A stretch of DNA of 64,000 nt from Acidimicrobium ferrooxidans (GTDB taxonomy: Bacteria; Actinomycetota; Geothermincolia; Fen-727; Anoxymicrobiaceae): the NCBI GenBank assembly GCA_020723485.1, contig DYIU01000001.1, positions 496,001 through 560,000 of the forward strand, read 5' to 3'. Below, in pieces: positions 18,179 to 27,570 of the stretch. Every line of letters begins with the position of its first letter. The stretch's first letter is position 1. The notes below the pieces were generated by a model. That model was not told the DNA's origin, did no database searches, and was given only the letters and a program-made list of their open reading frames with translations. The translations under genes were made by a program, and so were the position numbers.

Positions 18179-18370
18179 ATCTTCCCACTCGGTATTACAA
18201 AGAGCCCCGTCATGCCCGGAGGCGGCACGGCAGGGAGACCGCCTGGCGTTCAGACAACGTTAACACTCGCAGCGGCAATCGTCGAGGCGCGTCTCCGGGA
18301 CGCGTATTTCTTCGACCGCGCGGTTTCGATAGAATAGGCACCCCGAACGAAACGGAACTAGGAGGTCGAA

Positions 18371-19567
18371 ATGCCAGATGCAGTGATAGTGGACATGCTG
18401 CGGGTCCCGTTCTCCCGGTCGCGGCCGGCGCAGCCGGAGAGGGACGCTTACAACAAGCAGAGGATGGACGAAGCGCTCTCTATGGTCATCAACGAGCTCA
18501 TCAAGCGGAACAAAGTCGATCCGATGGACATAGGCGACATGATCACCGGGTGCTCTCTCCAGATGCGGGAGAACTTCCTGATGGGCGGGCGGACGATCGT
18601 GATGCTGGCCGAGCTTCCCTTCGAGGTGCCGGCGCAGGCCATCGACAGGGTCTGCATCTCCGGCATGAGCGCCGTCCACCAGTGCTCGATGGAGATAATG
18701 CTCGGCTACTCGGATGTGTGCATCGCGAGCGGGATGGAGCACATGACGCACGTGCCGCTCGACGCGCGGTTCAACACCGACCTGATGATGGTGAGCCCGC
18801 GGTTCTTCTCCGACCCGAGCCTCGGCAAGTACGAGCTGCAGACGGCGCTGTCCATGGGACTGACCGCCGAGAAGCTGTGGTCGCAGACCGACTTCACCCG
18901 CGAGCAGATGGACGAATGGTCTCTCGGCAGCCACAAGAAAGCAGCCGCGGCCATCGACGCCGGTTACTTCGCGGGCGAGATGCTCCCGCTCGAGGTCGAG
19001 CAGGAGGACGGCTCGATGCTCAAGGTGGAGACAGACCTCTCGATCCGCGGCGACACCACCCTGGAGGGCCTGGCGGGCCTTAAGCCCGCGTTCAACCCCG
19101 AGGGGCAGATAACCGCGGGGAACTCATCCCCGCTCAACGCGGGCTGCTCCTCTGTGCTGCTGATGAGCGACGAGAAGGCGAAGAAGATGGGCCTCAAGCC
19201 CCTGGCGAAGGTAGTGTCGATGGGCTGGGCTGGCGTCGACCCCAGCATCATGGGAGCAGGCCCGGTGCCGGCCAGCCAGAAGGCGTTGGACAAGGTCGGG
19301 ATGAGCGCCAAGGACATCGACTTCTGGGAGATAAACGAGGCGTTCTCTATCGTGCCCCTCTACGCCATCGAGAAGCTCGGCCTGGACCCGGAGCGGGTCA
19401 ATGTCAAGGGCGGGGCCGTCGCAATCGGCCACCCGCTCGCGGCTTCAGGACCCCGCATCACCGGCACCCTTGCCCGCATCCTCCACGAGGAGGGCGGTAA
19501 GTACGGGGCTGCGACGCTCTGCGGCGGCGGCGGCCAGGGCGGCACGATAATAATCGAGAAGCTGTAA
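18371..19567 (+). CDS. Thiolase family acetyl-CoA acetyltransferase
   Basis: This 398-residue enzyme would cleave acetoacetyl-CoA (or a longer 3-ketoacyl-CoA) with CoA, or run in reverse. The nucleophile Cys is in DRVCISGMSAVHQC near residue 96. The second catalytic set is NEAFS, GGAVAIGHPLAASGPRI with the His, and TLCGGGGQGGT with the C-terminal Cys. The start ATG 18371 has AGGAGGT upstream. It converges on the acetone carboxylase operon. That supports a role in splitting acetoacetyl-CoA made from acetone, although the gene could also serve other beta-oxidation steps. Confidence 0.9.
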   Translation: MPDAVIVDMLRVPFSRSRPAQPERDAYNKQRMDEALSMVINELIKRNKVDPMDIGDMITGCSLQMRENFLMGGRTIVMLAELPFEVPAQAIDRVCISGMSAVHQCSMEIMLGYSDVCIASGMEHMTHVPLDARFNTDLMMVSPRFFSDPSLGKYELQTALSMGLTAEKLWSQTDFTREQMDEWSLGSHKKAAAAIDAGYFAGEMLPLEVEQEDGSMLKVETDLSIRGDTTLEGLAGLKPAFNPEGQITAGNSSPLNAGCSSVLLMSDEKAKKMGLKPLAKVVSMGWAGVDPSIMGAGPVPASQKALDKVGMSAKDIDFWEINEAFSIVPLYAIEKLGLDPERVNVKGGAVAIGHPLAASGPRITGTLARILHEEGGKYGAATLCGGGGQGGTIIIEKL

Positions 19568-19581
19568 GGACCTTGCTGACA

Positions 19582-19609
19582 AGAGCCGGGGCTCGAGAGC
19601 CCCGGCTCT
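19582..19609 (+). terminator. Hairpin terminator after the thiolase gene
   Basis: A perfect 12-base-pair stem (19582-19593 with 19598-19609) with a CGAG loop lies 15 bases after the thiolase stop. The following bases CTTAT are only weakly T-rich. It could also stop transcription arriving from the opposite strand. Confidence 0.7.
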
Positions 19610-19618
19610 CTTATGCAC

Positions 19619-19701
19619 ATCGGGGTCAGGTCACTTTGTTGCATTTATACCCGTTCGCCGGGAATGATCCTTGAAACGCAACAAAGTGACCTGACCCCGA
19701 T
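19619..19701. repeat. REP-like palindrome with complete arms
   Basis: A perfect 24-base inverted repeat occupies 19619-19642 and 19678-19701. It is separated by 35 bases that hold a small inner hairpin (CCCG with CGGG). The arm reads ATCGGGGTCAGGTCACTTTG and ends TTGC. The same arm is found at 48395-48418 and 51026-51049, always at a gene end. Palindromes with this GGGGTCAGGTC core resemble REP elements moved by TnpA-REP (RAYT) transposases; no such transposase is in the window. Confidence 0.85.
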
Positions 19702-19710
19702 GTTGCAGCG

Positions 19711-20118
19711 TCACTTCGCGTAGTCGCCCTCGTAATCGGAGGGGACCTCGCCCAGCACCTCGACGTAGCGGTCGATCGCGCGCTTGAACTTCAGAAGGTT
19801 CGCGAGGTTGCCCTTCACCTTGAGCTTGCGGAGCGTTATCGCCTTCGTGGCTCCGATGGCGCCGGAGAGAACGTCCACGTAAACACCGTACTTGCCGCTC
19901 ATGGTGTAGTTGGCGTTCTCGTTTATGCCCTCCCAGGTCTCGTCGCACTCGGGCAGCTTTATGCCGACCTCCTTGCGGTCGGGTATGCCCTTGTCAGGCT
20001 CGGGCTCGACGATGAACTGGAATATGGCGTTGAAGCCTACCGCCGCCTCCTGGTACTGCTGGTCATCCTTGAGCTTTGCGGCCAGGGCGTCTATCCACTC
20101 CTTGCTGAACGCGAGCAT
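19711..20118 (-). CDS. SCP2-like sterol-carrier domain protein
   Basis: This 135-residue protein has the SCP2 layout: an N-terminal helix (SKEWIDALAAKLKDD), a beta-sheet, then ANYTMSGKYGVYVDVLSG and the closing KLKVKGNLANLLKFKRAID. SCP2 domains bind lipids or acyl-CoA in a hydrophobic tunnel. It is last in the acetone carboxylase operon, 27 bases after the gamma subunit gene, and faces the thiolase gene. Thiolase and SCP2 domains are fused in animal SCP-x, which makes the pairing suggestive. Its exact role is unknown. Confidence 0.75.
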   Translation of the reverse strand: MLAFSKEWIDALAAKLKDDQQYQEAAVGFNAIFQFIVEPEPDKGIPDRKEVGIKLPECDETWEGINENANYTMSGKYGVYVDVLSGAIGATKAITLRKLKVKGNLANLLKFKRAIDRYVEVLGEVPSDYEGDYAK

Positions 20119-20145
20119 CGCCTTCTCCTTTCTCCCCTTGTCACA

Positions 20146-20634
20146 CTAGATCTCCCGGCCGAGCCACTCCTTGTAGAACGTCTCGAGGTCAGGCTTGAAG
20201 TCGAAGACGACCGGGTAGCCCGGCGGAACAGCCTCCACCTCCAGCTGTGTCCTGCACCCCGGGCAGTAGTACTCCCGCAGCACGATCCAGTTGGGATTCG
20301 AGTGCATCAGCGGCGGGTACACCTCCTGCATCTTCTCCTCGGAGTCCCGCACGTAGACGAGCGCGCCGAGCTTCCAGTTCTCCTGGTAGTCCCCGAACTC
20401 ATGCCCGCAGTCGCACTTCACCACGCGCGCCCCGTCCTTCTTCTGGACTATGTTCAGGTGGAGGGCGAGCGGCAGCAGTATCCTGTCGTCGTACGGCACC
20501 CGGTCCTGCAGTATCTGCACGTACTTGTCGAACCGGTCCGGGTCCTTGAACGAGCTCATTATGCTCTTGGTCTCGTGCCAGGAGAGCTTGCCGTCCATCA
20601 GCTTCTCGAGCGTTCCCTTTTCGTATTCCGGCAT
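20146..20634 (-). CDS. acxC: Acetone carboxylase gamma subunit
   Basis: This 162-residue protein matches the small gamma subunit of acetone carboxylase (Acetone_carb_G family). It has a helical N-terminus (GKLSWHETKSIMSSFKD), a metal-binding CDCGHEFGDY near residue 74 and YYCPGCRTQLEVEAVPPG near 122. In the known enzyme the gamma subunit joins the alpha and beta subunits in an (alpha-beta-gamma)2 complex. It follows the alpha gene by 13 bases. The pairing with both large subunits distinguishes this locus from hydantoinase or oxoprolinase operons. Confidence 0.9.
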   Translation of the reverse strand: MPEYEKGTLEKLMDGKLSWHETKSIMSSFKDPDRFDKYVQILQDRVPYDDRILLPLALHLNIVQKKDGARVVKCDCGHEFGDYQENWKLGALVYVRDSEEKMQEVYPPLMHSNPNWIVLREYYCPGCRTQLEVEAVPPGYPVVFDFKPDLETFYKEWLGREI

Positions 20635-20647
20635 CGTTCCTCCTCTC

Positions 20648-22876
20648 CTAGACCGTTTCCTCGAACTGGAAGGCGGCGGGCAGGTCCCAGAACTCCTTGA
20701 AGTACTTCCCCCACCTCTCCGAGAGCTCGAACGAGGAGTTGTACATCTTCTTCAGGATCGGGTCGAGCTCGCTGTTCTTCACCCTGCGCTGCTCGGCCTT
20801 CAGGAACTCCTTGACCGGGACGGCCCGCTTGGCCCGCTCGTCGCGCATCTCCGCGCGCCTCTGCTCCGTTGCGGCAACATCCACCTTGTAGGAGCCATTG
20901 TCCTTCACCAGCTTCGCCCCGCAGACCTTCTCCAGGTACCTTGGGAGGATGAAGTTGCCCTCGAGGTCGTGCTCAATGAGCTCCGGGTCGCGCTCGAGCG
21001 GGTCCCCGAGCCCGCCGCCCCCGCGGTAGTAGGAGTAGTAGATGTCGCCGTGCTCCATGCGGTACGGGTAGTTGAGCGTGCGCCCGTCGAACAGGTGCTC
21101 GCCCTTGCAGAACTTCGTTATCTCCGAGTCGGCCGGGTCGTCCTCCCTGGAGGGGTAAGGCTCGTGCTTGCGGAACCTCTCGAGCAGGTCCGCCTTCAGC
21201 ACGTTGTGCCGGTACCCGCATGCCCCGGGGTAGCCGCCGAACAGGCCCGCGCTGGGGAACGAGTTGCCGTTGCCGGCGTTCTGCATCACGACGTCGGTGG
21301 TCTTCCAGATGGCGTAGACCGACTGGAAACCGCTCCCGCCCCTGTACTTGCCGAGGCCGCCTGTGCACGGCTTCACGCTCCTGCCCATGTAAAGGAGCGG
21401 CATGATGAGCTCCCAGACCTCCATGTCCCCCATGTCGCCCTCGGGGTTCCACATCGCCGCGCCGTAATCCAGGCCGTCGCAGATGCCGCGGGCCCCACCG
21501 CCCACGCAGGATATCTCGAATGAGAGCATCCCGGTGTCGTTGCCGTACTGGTCCTTGCCCCCGCCCTGGAGGGCATTCATGGTCATGGCGTAGCTCGAGA
21601 GGACCTCCTCGACGTACCCTCGAGCGTACACCCCGCGGGAGATGCTGCGGATGAGCCCGGTGAACGCCGGGATGAGGTACCCCCACGCCGCCCCGGTCGC
21701 GGCCTCCTTCTCCACGGGGTTGCAGAGGCTGTACTCCGGGAACTCGCTCGAGGTCGCGAAGTACGCCCCGTCGTTCACCTTGTCGTTGGGTATCATCGTC
21801 TGGGTCAGCAGGACCCAGATAGCTCCCTGCATCGCCGACGGCGGGCAGTTGAACGAGTGGTAGCCCCACTTGTTCGCCCCGTCGAAGGAGATATGGAACT
21901 CGCCGTTCGAGCCCACCGTCAGCTCGAGCGGCGCGTGGCAGACGCTGTCGATGGCCGCGTACTCCGGTAGGCCCATCTCCCCCTTGAGCGGGATGTCCAT
22001 GAAGGCCGGGGCGAAGTACGTGCCCGGTATCATGAGCTCTTTCACGCGCTGGATGAACGTCCGGCGGCCTTCCTCGATGGCCTCCCTGATGAACTGCTTG
22101 TAGGTGTCGATGCCCTCCTCGGCGATGGTGCGCTCGACCGCGTCGCGTATCATGTGGCACCCGGCGATGCGGCAGCGCTCGTCGAGCTTCCAGAACATCG
22201 GGGTGCGCACGCCGAGCTCGCAGCGTATCTGGTGGTCGCGGTAGACAACGTCGTTCTCGCCTATCTTGTTGGCGGTGAGGTCCAGCCCGTCCTCGTAGCT
22301 CGAGATGGGCCCCACCGGCACGTTGCCGGGGGTGGACGCGCCGATATCGGTGACGTGGGTGACGCCGCCCGCCCATCCCACGAGCTCGTCCTCCCAGAAG
22401 ATGGGGATGAGCGTCTGGACGTCGGCGTTGTGCACGTCGCCCAGCTTCGGGATGTTGTTGGAGAAGATGTCGCCGGGGCTTATCCGCGGGTTCTCTTCGT
22501 AGTCGTTTCGCACCATGAACTTTATGGCGTCGCTCATGGTGTGCACGTGCACGATGATGCCGGTCGAGAGCGCGACCGAGTCGCCCTCCGGCGTGTAGAG
22601 GGCGAAGCATAGTTCGCCTATCTCCTGCACGATGGGGGAGGCCGAGACGTTCATCGCGGTCTCGCGGGCGTTGACCAGCCCGCCGCGGAGCTTGGCGAAT
22701 ATCTTCTCGTAGCGGATGGGGTCCTCTTTCATGAGCGAGAGCTCTTCGACCCCGCAGTAGTGGCCCGACTCCTCGAAGAGCCGCTCGGACTCTTCGAGCA
22801 TCTCGAGCACTGTCTTTCCGTCCCAGCCGATGGGCTCGTACTCCTCTACGAACCTTCCTTTCTTGAACTCAGCCAT
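20648..22876 (-). CDS. acxB: Acetone carboxylase alpha subunit (HyuB family)
   Basis: This 742-residue protein belongs to the hydantoinase B / acetone carboxylase alpha family and has near-full length for the latter. Recognisable segments are ELCFALYTPEGDSVALSTG near residue 90, HVHTMSDAIKFMVRNDY, RISPGDIFSNNIPKLGDVHN and GGVTHVTDIGASTPGNVPVG. In known enzymes the alpha subunit holds the metal site where the acetone enolate meets CO2. The complex converts acetone plus bicarbonate to acetoacetate at the cost of ATP. It starts three bases after the beta-subunit stop. Close relatives act on acetophenone, so the ketone is inferred. Confidence 0.88.
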   Translation of the reverse strand: MAEFKKGRFVEEYEPIGWDGKTVLEMLEESERLFEESGHYCGVEELSLMKEDPIRYEKIFAKLRGGLVNARETAMNVSASPIVQEIGELCFALYTPEGDSVALSTGIIVHVHTMSDAIKFMVRNDYEENPRISPGDIFSNNIPKLGDVHNADVQTLIPIFWEDELVGWAGGVTHVTDIGASTPGNVPVGPISSYEDGLDLTANKIGENDVVYRDHQIRCELGVRTPMFWKLDERCRIAGCHMIRDAVERTIAEEGIDTYKQFIREAIEEGRRTFIQRVKELMIPGTYFAPAFMDIPLKGEMGLPEYAAIDSVCHAPLELTVGSNGEFHISFDGANKWGYHSFNCPPSAMQGAIWVLLTQTMIPNDKVNDGAYFATSSEFPEYSLCNPVEKEAATGAAWGYLIPAFTGLIRSISRGVYARGYVEEVLSSYAMTMNALQGGGKDQYGNDTGMLSFEISCVGGGARGICDGLDYGAAMWNPEGDMGDMEVWELIMPLLYMGRSVKPCTGGLGKYRGGSGFQSVYAIWKTTDVVMQNAGNGNSFPSAGLFGGYPGACGYRHNVLKADLLERFRKHEPYPSREDDPADSEITKFCKGEHLFDGRTLNYPYRMEHGDIYYSYYRGGGGLGDPLERDPELIEHDLEGNFILPRYLEKVCGAKLVKDNGSYKVDVAATEQRRAEMRDERAKRAVPVKEFLKAEQRRVKNSELDPILKKMYNSSFELSERWGKYFKEFWDLPAAFQFEETV

Positions 22877-22879
22877 GTC

Positions 22880-25030
22880 TCAACCCTCCTTTTCCCATTC
22901 GAGGTGGAATATCCGGTGCTTGTCCAGGTAAGCGGAAGACCCCGGGGGCACCACGAAGGTGGTGGCGGGGCTCTCGACTATTGCCAGGCCGGGAAGGCGG
23001 TTGCCCGCCTTGAGCTTCTCCATCTCCCATATCGTGCCCTCGAGCCAGTCGCCGCGCCAGTACACCTCCCTCGTGCCCTTGGAGGCTTCCGGGGGCGGTT
23101 CGGCGTCTCCAGGCGGCTCCTCGGGCAGGGCGGGCTTCTCCACGTCGACCGTACCGGACAGGACGATCTGCGTGATGAGGTAGCCGAGCTCCGGGGAGCG
23201 CGCGGAGAGCGCGTACACCTTCGCGTACAGGACCTCGAAGTCAGCCACCACCTGGTCCAGGGACTCCGGACCGTCCAGCCACTCGAAGTCGGTGCGGACC
23301 TCCAGGTCGCGGAGCTGCCCCATGTACTGCATCCGGATGGCTATCCGCACCCGGAGGTCGTCCTCGTCTATACCGCTCTTGCCGAACTCCTCGACTATCT
23401 TCTCTCGGAGGAAGGCTGCCTGGCCGTTTATCATGTCGACCAGGCCCTCCTTCTCGTCCGGGGAGACGTCCGGGGCGAGCGGAAGGTCGAGGGACGCGTT
23501 GAACCGGTACTCGAAGTCCGAGCACGAGCACCCGAAAGCCGAGAAGCCCGCCGCCCACGTCGGCACCAGCACCCGCTCGAAACCCATGCCCTCCGAGATG
23601 CCGCCCACGTGGAGCGGGCCTCCCCCGCCGTAGTTGAGCAGGGTGTAGTTGATGGGGGCGTAACCCTTGCCCATGATGCGCGAGAGGACGTCGTTCTTGA
23701 GGCTCTCCTCGAAGAGCTCCACCACCCCGCTCGCCGCGCGGTAGACGTCGATGCCGAGCGGCTCGGCTATCTGCATCTGCACGGCCTTGAGCGCGCGCTC
23801 CCGGTCGAGCTTTATGTCGCCGCCCAGGAAGTAGTCCGGGTTGATGAGGCCCAGCACCACGTTGCAGTCGTTGATGGTCACGGTGGTGACGTTGCCCTCG
23901 GGCCAGGAGGTGCCGATGCGGTACCCGGCCGAATCGGGCCCGATCTCTATGCGCCCCGAGGTAGGGTTCACACGGACGTAGGAGCCGGTGCCCTCGCCGA
24001 CGGAGTCCATCTCGACCAGCGGGATGGCGAGGAGCATGCGCGCCATGTCGGGGTACGGCTTCACGTCGTACTCGCCTCCGGTGATGATGGCCAGGTCGAA
24101 CGACGTGCCCCCGATGTCCGTGCAGAAGACGTTCTCCACCCCGATGTGGTCGCACAGCCAGGTGGCGCCGATGACGCCGCCGATGGGGCCGGAGACCAGG
24201 GTGCGGGCAAGCTCCCTGGACTCGATGGAGATGGTGCCGCCGTGGGACGCCATGATGCGCAGGTCGAAGTGCGCCCCCTTCTCCTTGACGCGCGCGTCGA
24301 TGGCGCGCAGGTGCTGGCGCGACGGTTCGGCCGCGAACGCCTCCACCGTCAGGGTGTTGAGTCTCGGGAAGTCACCGCGCACCGAGTAGTGGTCGGAGGC
24401 TATGGTCACCGGGATGTCCACGCCGCGCGCGGAGAGGACCTCCTCCACGATGTCCTTCATCTGCAGCTCGTGCGCCGGGTTGCGGTAGGAGAACATGAAG
24501 TTGACGCAGATGGCCTCGACGCCCTCGTCCAGCAGCTCCTCCACCGCGCGCCGCGCCGCGTCGTCGTCCATAGGGATGGCGGCGTCGCCGAAGACGTCGA
24601 TGCGCTCGGGCACACCGCGTATCTGGCTGCGCGGGATTATGGGCTCGTTGTGCTGGTGGGTGCAGACGTGGAGGCGGTCAGAGTAGGAGTACCCCAGGTA
24701 GCTCTGCTTCCCGCGCTCCAGGCGGAAGTAGTCCTCCATGCCCTTGGTGACAATAACCCCCACCTTGCGCCCCTTGCGCTCGAGGAGGCGGTTTAGCATG
24801 GAGGTGCCGGAGTAGATGCCGGTCACCAGTGACGGGAACGCCTCCTCCACCGTCATGTCCCAGTAAGCGAGAGCGTCCCGGGACGAGTTCATGAACCCTT
24901 CCGACTCGTCCTCCGGGGTGGTCTGCGCCTTGCCGACGATGAAGTCACCCTTCTCGTTGATGATGAAGGTGTCCGTCATGGTGCCGCCGGCGTCGATTGC
25001 GAGGATCCTCGGCGTGGTCTCGAGAGACAT
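22880..25030 (-). CDS. acxA: Acetone carboxylase beta subunit (HyuA family)
   Basis: This 716-residue HyuA-type ATPase has the ASKHA-fold entry ILAIDAGGTMTDTFIINEKG and a second glycine-rich phosphate site, FCTDIGGTSFDLAIITGG, near residue 305. GTSMLNRLLERKGRKVGVI and FMFSYRNPAHE also fit. The beta subunit phosphorylates bicarbonate and the ketone. It is the first gene of the four-gene minus-strand operon. The length, the gamma-subunit gene and the close spacing favour acetone carboxylase over N-methylhydantoinase or 5-oxoprolinase. Confidence 0.88.
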   Translation of the reverse strand: MSLETTPRILAIDAGGTMTDTFIINEKGDFIVGKAQTTPEDESEGFMNSSRDALAYWDMTVEEAFPSLVTGIYSGTSMLNRLLERKGRKVGVIVTKGMEDYFRLERGKQSYLGYSYSDRLHVCTHQHNEPIIPRSQIRGVPERIDVFGDAAIPMDDDAARRAVEELLDEGVEAICVNFMFSYRNPAHELQMKDIVEEVLSARGVDIPVTIASDHYSVRGDFPRLNTLTVEAFAAEPSRQHLRAIDARVKEKGAHFDLRIMASHGGTISIESRELARTLVSGPIGGVIGATWLCDHIGVENVFCTDIGGTSFDLAIITGGEYDVKPYPDMARMLLAIPLVEMDSVGEGTGSYVRVNPTSGRIEIGPDSAGYRIGTSWPEGNVTTVTINDCNVVLGLINPDYFLGGDIKLDRERALKAVQMQIAEPLGIDVYRAASGVVELFEESLKNDVLSRIMGKGYAPINYTLLNYGGGGPLHVGGISEGMGFERVLVPTWAAGFSAFGCSCSDFEYRFNASLDLPLAPDVSPDEKEGLVDMINGQAAFLREKIVEEFGKSGIDEDDLRVRIAIRMQYMGQLRDLEVRTDFEWLDGPESLDQVVADFEVLYAKVYALSARSPELGYLITQIVLSGTVDVEKPALPEEPPGDAEPPPEASKGTREVYWRGDWLEGTIWEMEKLKAGNRLPGLAIVESPATTFVVPPGSSAYLDKHRIFHLEWEKEG

Positions 25031-25381
25031 TTCACCCTCCTGCTAGTCCGACTGGCAAAGTGCCTGAAATCAAGGGCATAAAGCCCGTGTCGCCTTACAG
25101 GTCGCCTGGTAGAGGTGATGCTCCGCTTGTTAGAGGTATCGCTGGTTTTCCGCGTCAGTTGGTCGAACCGGCTGCCTCAAATACTATGAGGTCGCTCTGC
25201 CCGCGCGCAAGGCCCTTGTTTGTCACGAGTCCGGATTTCGGCTTTTGCGGTCGTGATATTGCGGTGAGCGGCATGAATCGAGGGTTAGCGGTGGCCTGCT
25301 GAGAGTGCGCCCGGGCGCGTCTGGTAAACTTGAGGCGCCTGCGATGTCGAAGAAGAAGAAACGCGAGACGAGAGAGAGTGT
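25031..25381. other. Intergenic region between divergent acxA and DUF4436 genes
   Basis: These 351 bases should hold the promoters for the acetone carboxylase operon (minus) and the membrane protein (plus), but no strong -35/-10 pair is evident on either strand. A TAAACT hexamer at 25325-25330 is a possible plus-strand -10. A 19-codon frame, MSKKKKRETRESVWPAARD, runs at 25344-25403 and overlaps the next gene's start in another frame; it might couple translation. No RNA gene is seen. Confidence 0.5.
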
Positions 25382-26281
25382 ATGGCCGGCAGCAAGAGAC
25401 TGAACCGCAATGTCCGAATAGCCATCATCTGCTCCCTGACCGTGGCGGCGCTGGCCCTGCTCTTTGTCACCGTTATCTACATCCACGAGAAGGAGGCCTC
25501 CTCGGACGTCGCGAGCTACCTCGAGGAACCCCCCGATGAGGCCGGATACGTTGACGTCGCCGTCAAGGTCATCTCCGCCGACCTCTCAAGGGAGACCATG
25601 GAAGTCGAGATGGAGTTCCTGGCCATGGGCGACCTGGTCGGGGAGGACAACCAGCTCAAACAGGACACGACAGTGTCTGTCCTCGCCCCGGGCTTGAGGG
25701 AGGACCAGGTCCTGCCGGCCGGTGAGTTCGTCGGCTACATGGGTGGGACTGTCGTCCTCAGCGGGAACGTGTCCGACTACCCGTGGGACAGGCACGAGGG
25801 GCAGATATTCATCGAGGTGAACGCTCCCGACGCCTCAGGAGCGGAGCAAGTTGTCCCGACCAGGCTGAAGTTCTACGGCGCGCTTCCGGGTCTGGACATA
25901 AACTTCACTCCCGGCCCGGTAGAGGACGAGGCGCGGGAGCTGCAGGTAGCGATCATCAGGTCAACCGTGACCACCGCGGCGGTGTGCTTCTCGATTCTGC
26001 TCATCTGGATCCTCATCGCTACCGTGGTCTCGATGGTCGTGATGGTCCTCCTGGGACACGACCTTCAGCTGATGATGTTCGCGTTCTTCGGGACCCTTCT
26101 GTTCGCGATGACTTCGTTCCGCAACGCCTTGCCCGGCACCCCGCCGATGGGTGTTCTAAGCGACTACCTCGCGTTCTTCTGGGGGTACGCGGTCGCGATA
26201 ATCGCGCTGGGCATACTGACCGTCATCTGGCTGCGGAGGCTGCCCTCCAGAAGCGAGCTCGAGGAAAAGAAGAGCGGGTAG
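25382..26281 (+). CDS. DUF4436 family membrane protein
   Basis: This 299-residue protein has one N-terminal membrane segment (about 12-32), an extracellular beta-rich domain with the family hallmark SDYPWDRHEGQIFIEV near residue 130, and three to four C-terminal membrane segments from about residue 195. DUF4436 proteins are found in actinobacteria and have no assigned function. ATG 25382 follows a purine-rich GACGAGAGAGAG. An MFS transporter gene follows 67 bases later. Confidence 0.8.
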   Translation: MAGSKRLNRNVRIAIICSLTVAALALLFVTVIYIHEKEASSDVASYLEEPPDEAGYVDVAVKVISADLSRETMEVEMEFLAMGDLVGEDNQLKQDTTVSVLAPGLREDQVLPAGEFVGYMGGTVVLSGNVSDYPWDRHEGQIFIEVNAPDASGAEQVVPTRLKFYGALPGLDINFTPGPVEDEARELQVAIIRSTVTTAAVCFSILLIWILIATVVSMVVMVLLGHDLQLMMFAFFGTLLFAMTSFRNALPGTPPMGVLSDYLAFFWGYAVAIIALGILTVIWLRRLPSRSELEEKKSG

Positions 26282-26348
26282 ACAGCGACGCGGAAGGCCG
26301 GGGAGTACCAGCAGTCTCCACTGGTAAAGGCCCAACCGGAGGATCTCA

Positions 26349-27554
26349 TTGGCCGATACGGTTACGCGTAGTTCATGGCGGATAACCGGGGGCAACCCGC
26401 TCCTGGCCCTTGTATGCCTCGTGATATTCCTCGACTCGGTCGGCTACGGGGTCGTGGTGCCGGTGCTGCCGATCTACGCGAAGACCCTTGATGCCACCGA
26501 CTTCCAGATAGGTTTCCTCTTCGCGACTTACGCCATAGCGCTGCTGCTGGGCGCGATACCGATGGGGATGCTCTCGGACCGCCTCGGGCGCAAGCCTTTC
26601 GTGCTGTTCGGCATGTTCGCGATGTCCGGCGCCTTCGTCTTCTACGCGCTGGCGAAGAGCTACTGGGTGTTGGTCATCGCGCGGACCCTCGATGGGCTTA
26701 CGGCCGCCGCCACATGGAGCGCAGGGCTCGCCCTGCTCGGCGACCGTTTCGAGGAGAGCGAGATGGGCTCCAAGATGGGGTGGGCAATCGGCGTGATGGC
26801 GGTCGGAGGCATCGCGGGCACCGTGCTCGGCGGGTTCCTGTCCGATGCGCTCGGGTACCGCGCGCCGTTCTACGCGATAGCCATAGGCTGCTTAGTCGGC
26901 GGTCTGGTGGCAATCTTCCTCGAGGAGGAGCGCGACAGGCAGGTAGCCATCGTCCCCGCGGGGCGCATGCTGGCTAACGTGCTCAAGAACAAGACCATCC
27001 TTATCGCCTGCGTGATATCGATGATAACCACCGCCGGGATGGGCCTGCTCGAGCCGACGCTGCCCCTGTACCTGCGCGAGGAGTTCTCGATGTCTCGGAC
27101 GGGCATCGGGCTCCTGTTCGGCTTCATGATGCTGCTGTACGCGGCTGCGAGCCCGCTTGCCGGCAAGCTCTCCGATGCGGTCGGGCGTAAGAAGCCTATA
27201 CTAGTCGGGCTGGTGGCGACGGCGGCCATCATGCCGTTCATCGTGGTGTTCAAGAACGTGGCCGCGGTCGCGGTGCTGCTTGGGCTTCTCGGGATGACGT
27301 TCTCCATCTTCGAGAGCCCATCGGTGCCGCTCATCACCGACTCGATGCCGAAGGCCGGCGGGGGGGACATCCACTACGGCACCGCGTTCGGCGTGCTCAA
27401 CTTCTTCTGGAGCCTTGGTTACGCGCTGGGCCCTCTGCTCGGAGGCGCGTTGATGGGATGGGCGGGCCTGTTTACCGCGCTAATCGTGTACTCGGTGATG
27501 CTGCTGGGGCTCGCAGTGATGACTGGTGTTCTGCTCGAAAACGGCGAAAGTTAG
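26349..27554 (+). CDS. Major facilitator superfamily transporter
   Basis: This 401-residue protein has about twelve membrane segments. The cytoplasmic loop motif A is clear as GMLSDRLGRKP near residue 74, with a second-half counterpart GKLSDAVGRKKP near 275. The start is TTG 26349 with GGAGGAT upstream. The resemblance is to drug-efflux and small-solute MFS proteins; the substrate cannot be told. It ends 16 bases before the convergent tRNA-Leu gene. Confidence 0.9.
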   Translation: MADTVTRSSWRITGGNPLLALVCLVIFLDSVGYGVVVPVLPIYAKTLDATDFQIGFLFATYAIALLLGAIPMGMLSDRLGRKPFVLFGMFAMSGAFVFYALAKSYWVLVIARTLDGLTAAATWSAGLALLGDRFEESEMGSKMGWAIGVMAVGGIAGTVLGGFLSDALGYRAPFYAIAIGCLVGGLVAIFLEEERDRQVAIVPAGRMLANVLKNKTILIACVISMITTAGMGLLEPTLPLYLREEFSMSRTGIGLLFGFMMLLYAAASPLAGKLSDAVGRKKPILVGLVATAAIMPFIVVFKNVAAVAVLLGLLGMTFSIFESPSVPLITDSMPKAGGGDIHYGTAFGVLNFFWSLGYALGPLLGGALMGWAGLFTALIVYSVMLLGLAVMTGVLLENGES

Positions 27555-27570
27555 AGAGCTTCCCAGGAGA

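Noticed and set aside
22760-24796. 678-codon open frame on plus opposite the acetone carboxylase beta gene
   Set aside because: It is antisense to acxA, whose ATP motifs are intact; the plus translation is rich in Arg, His and Val without structure.
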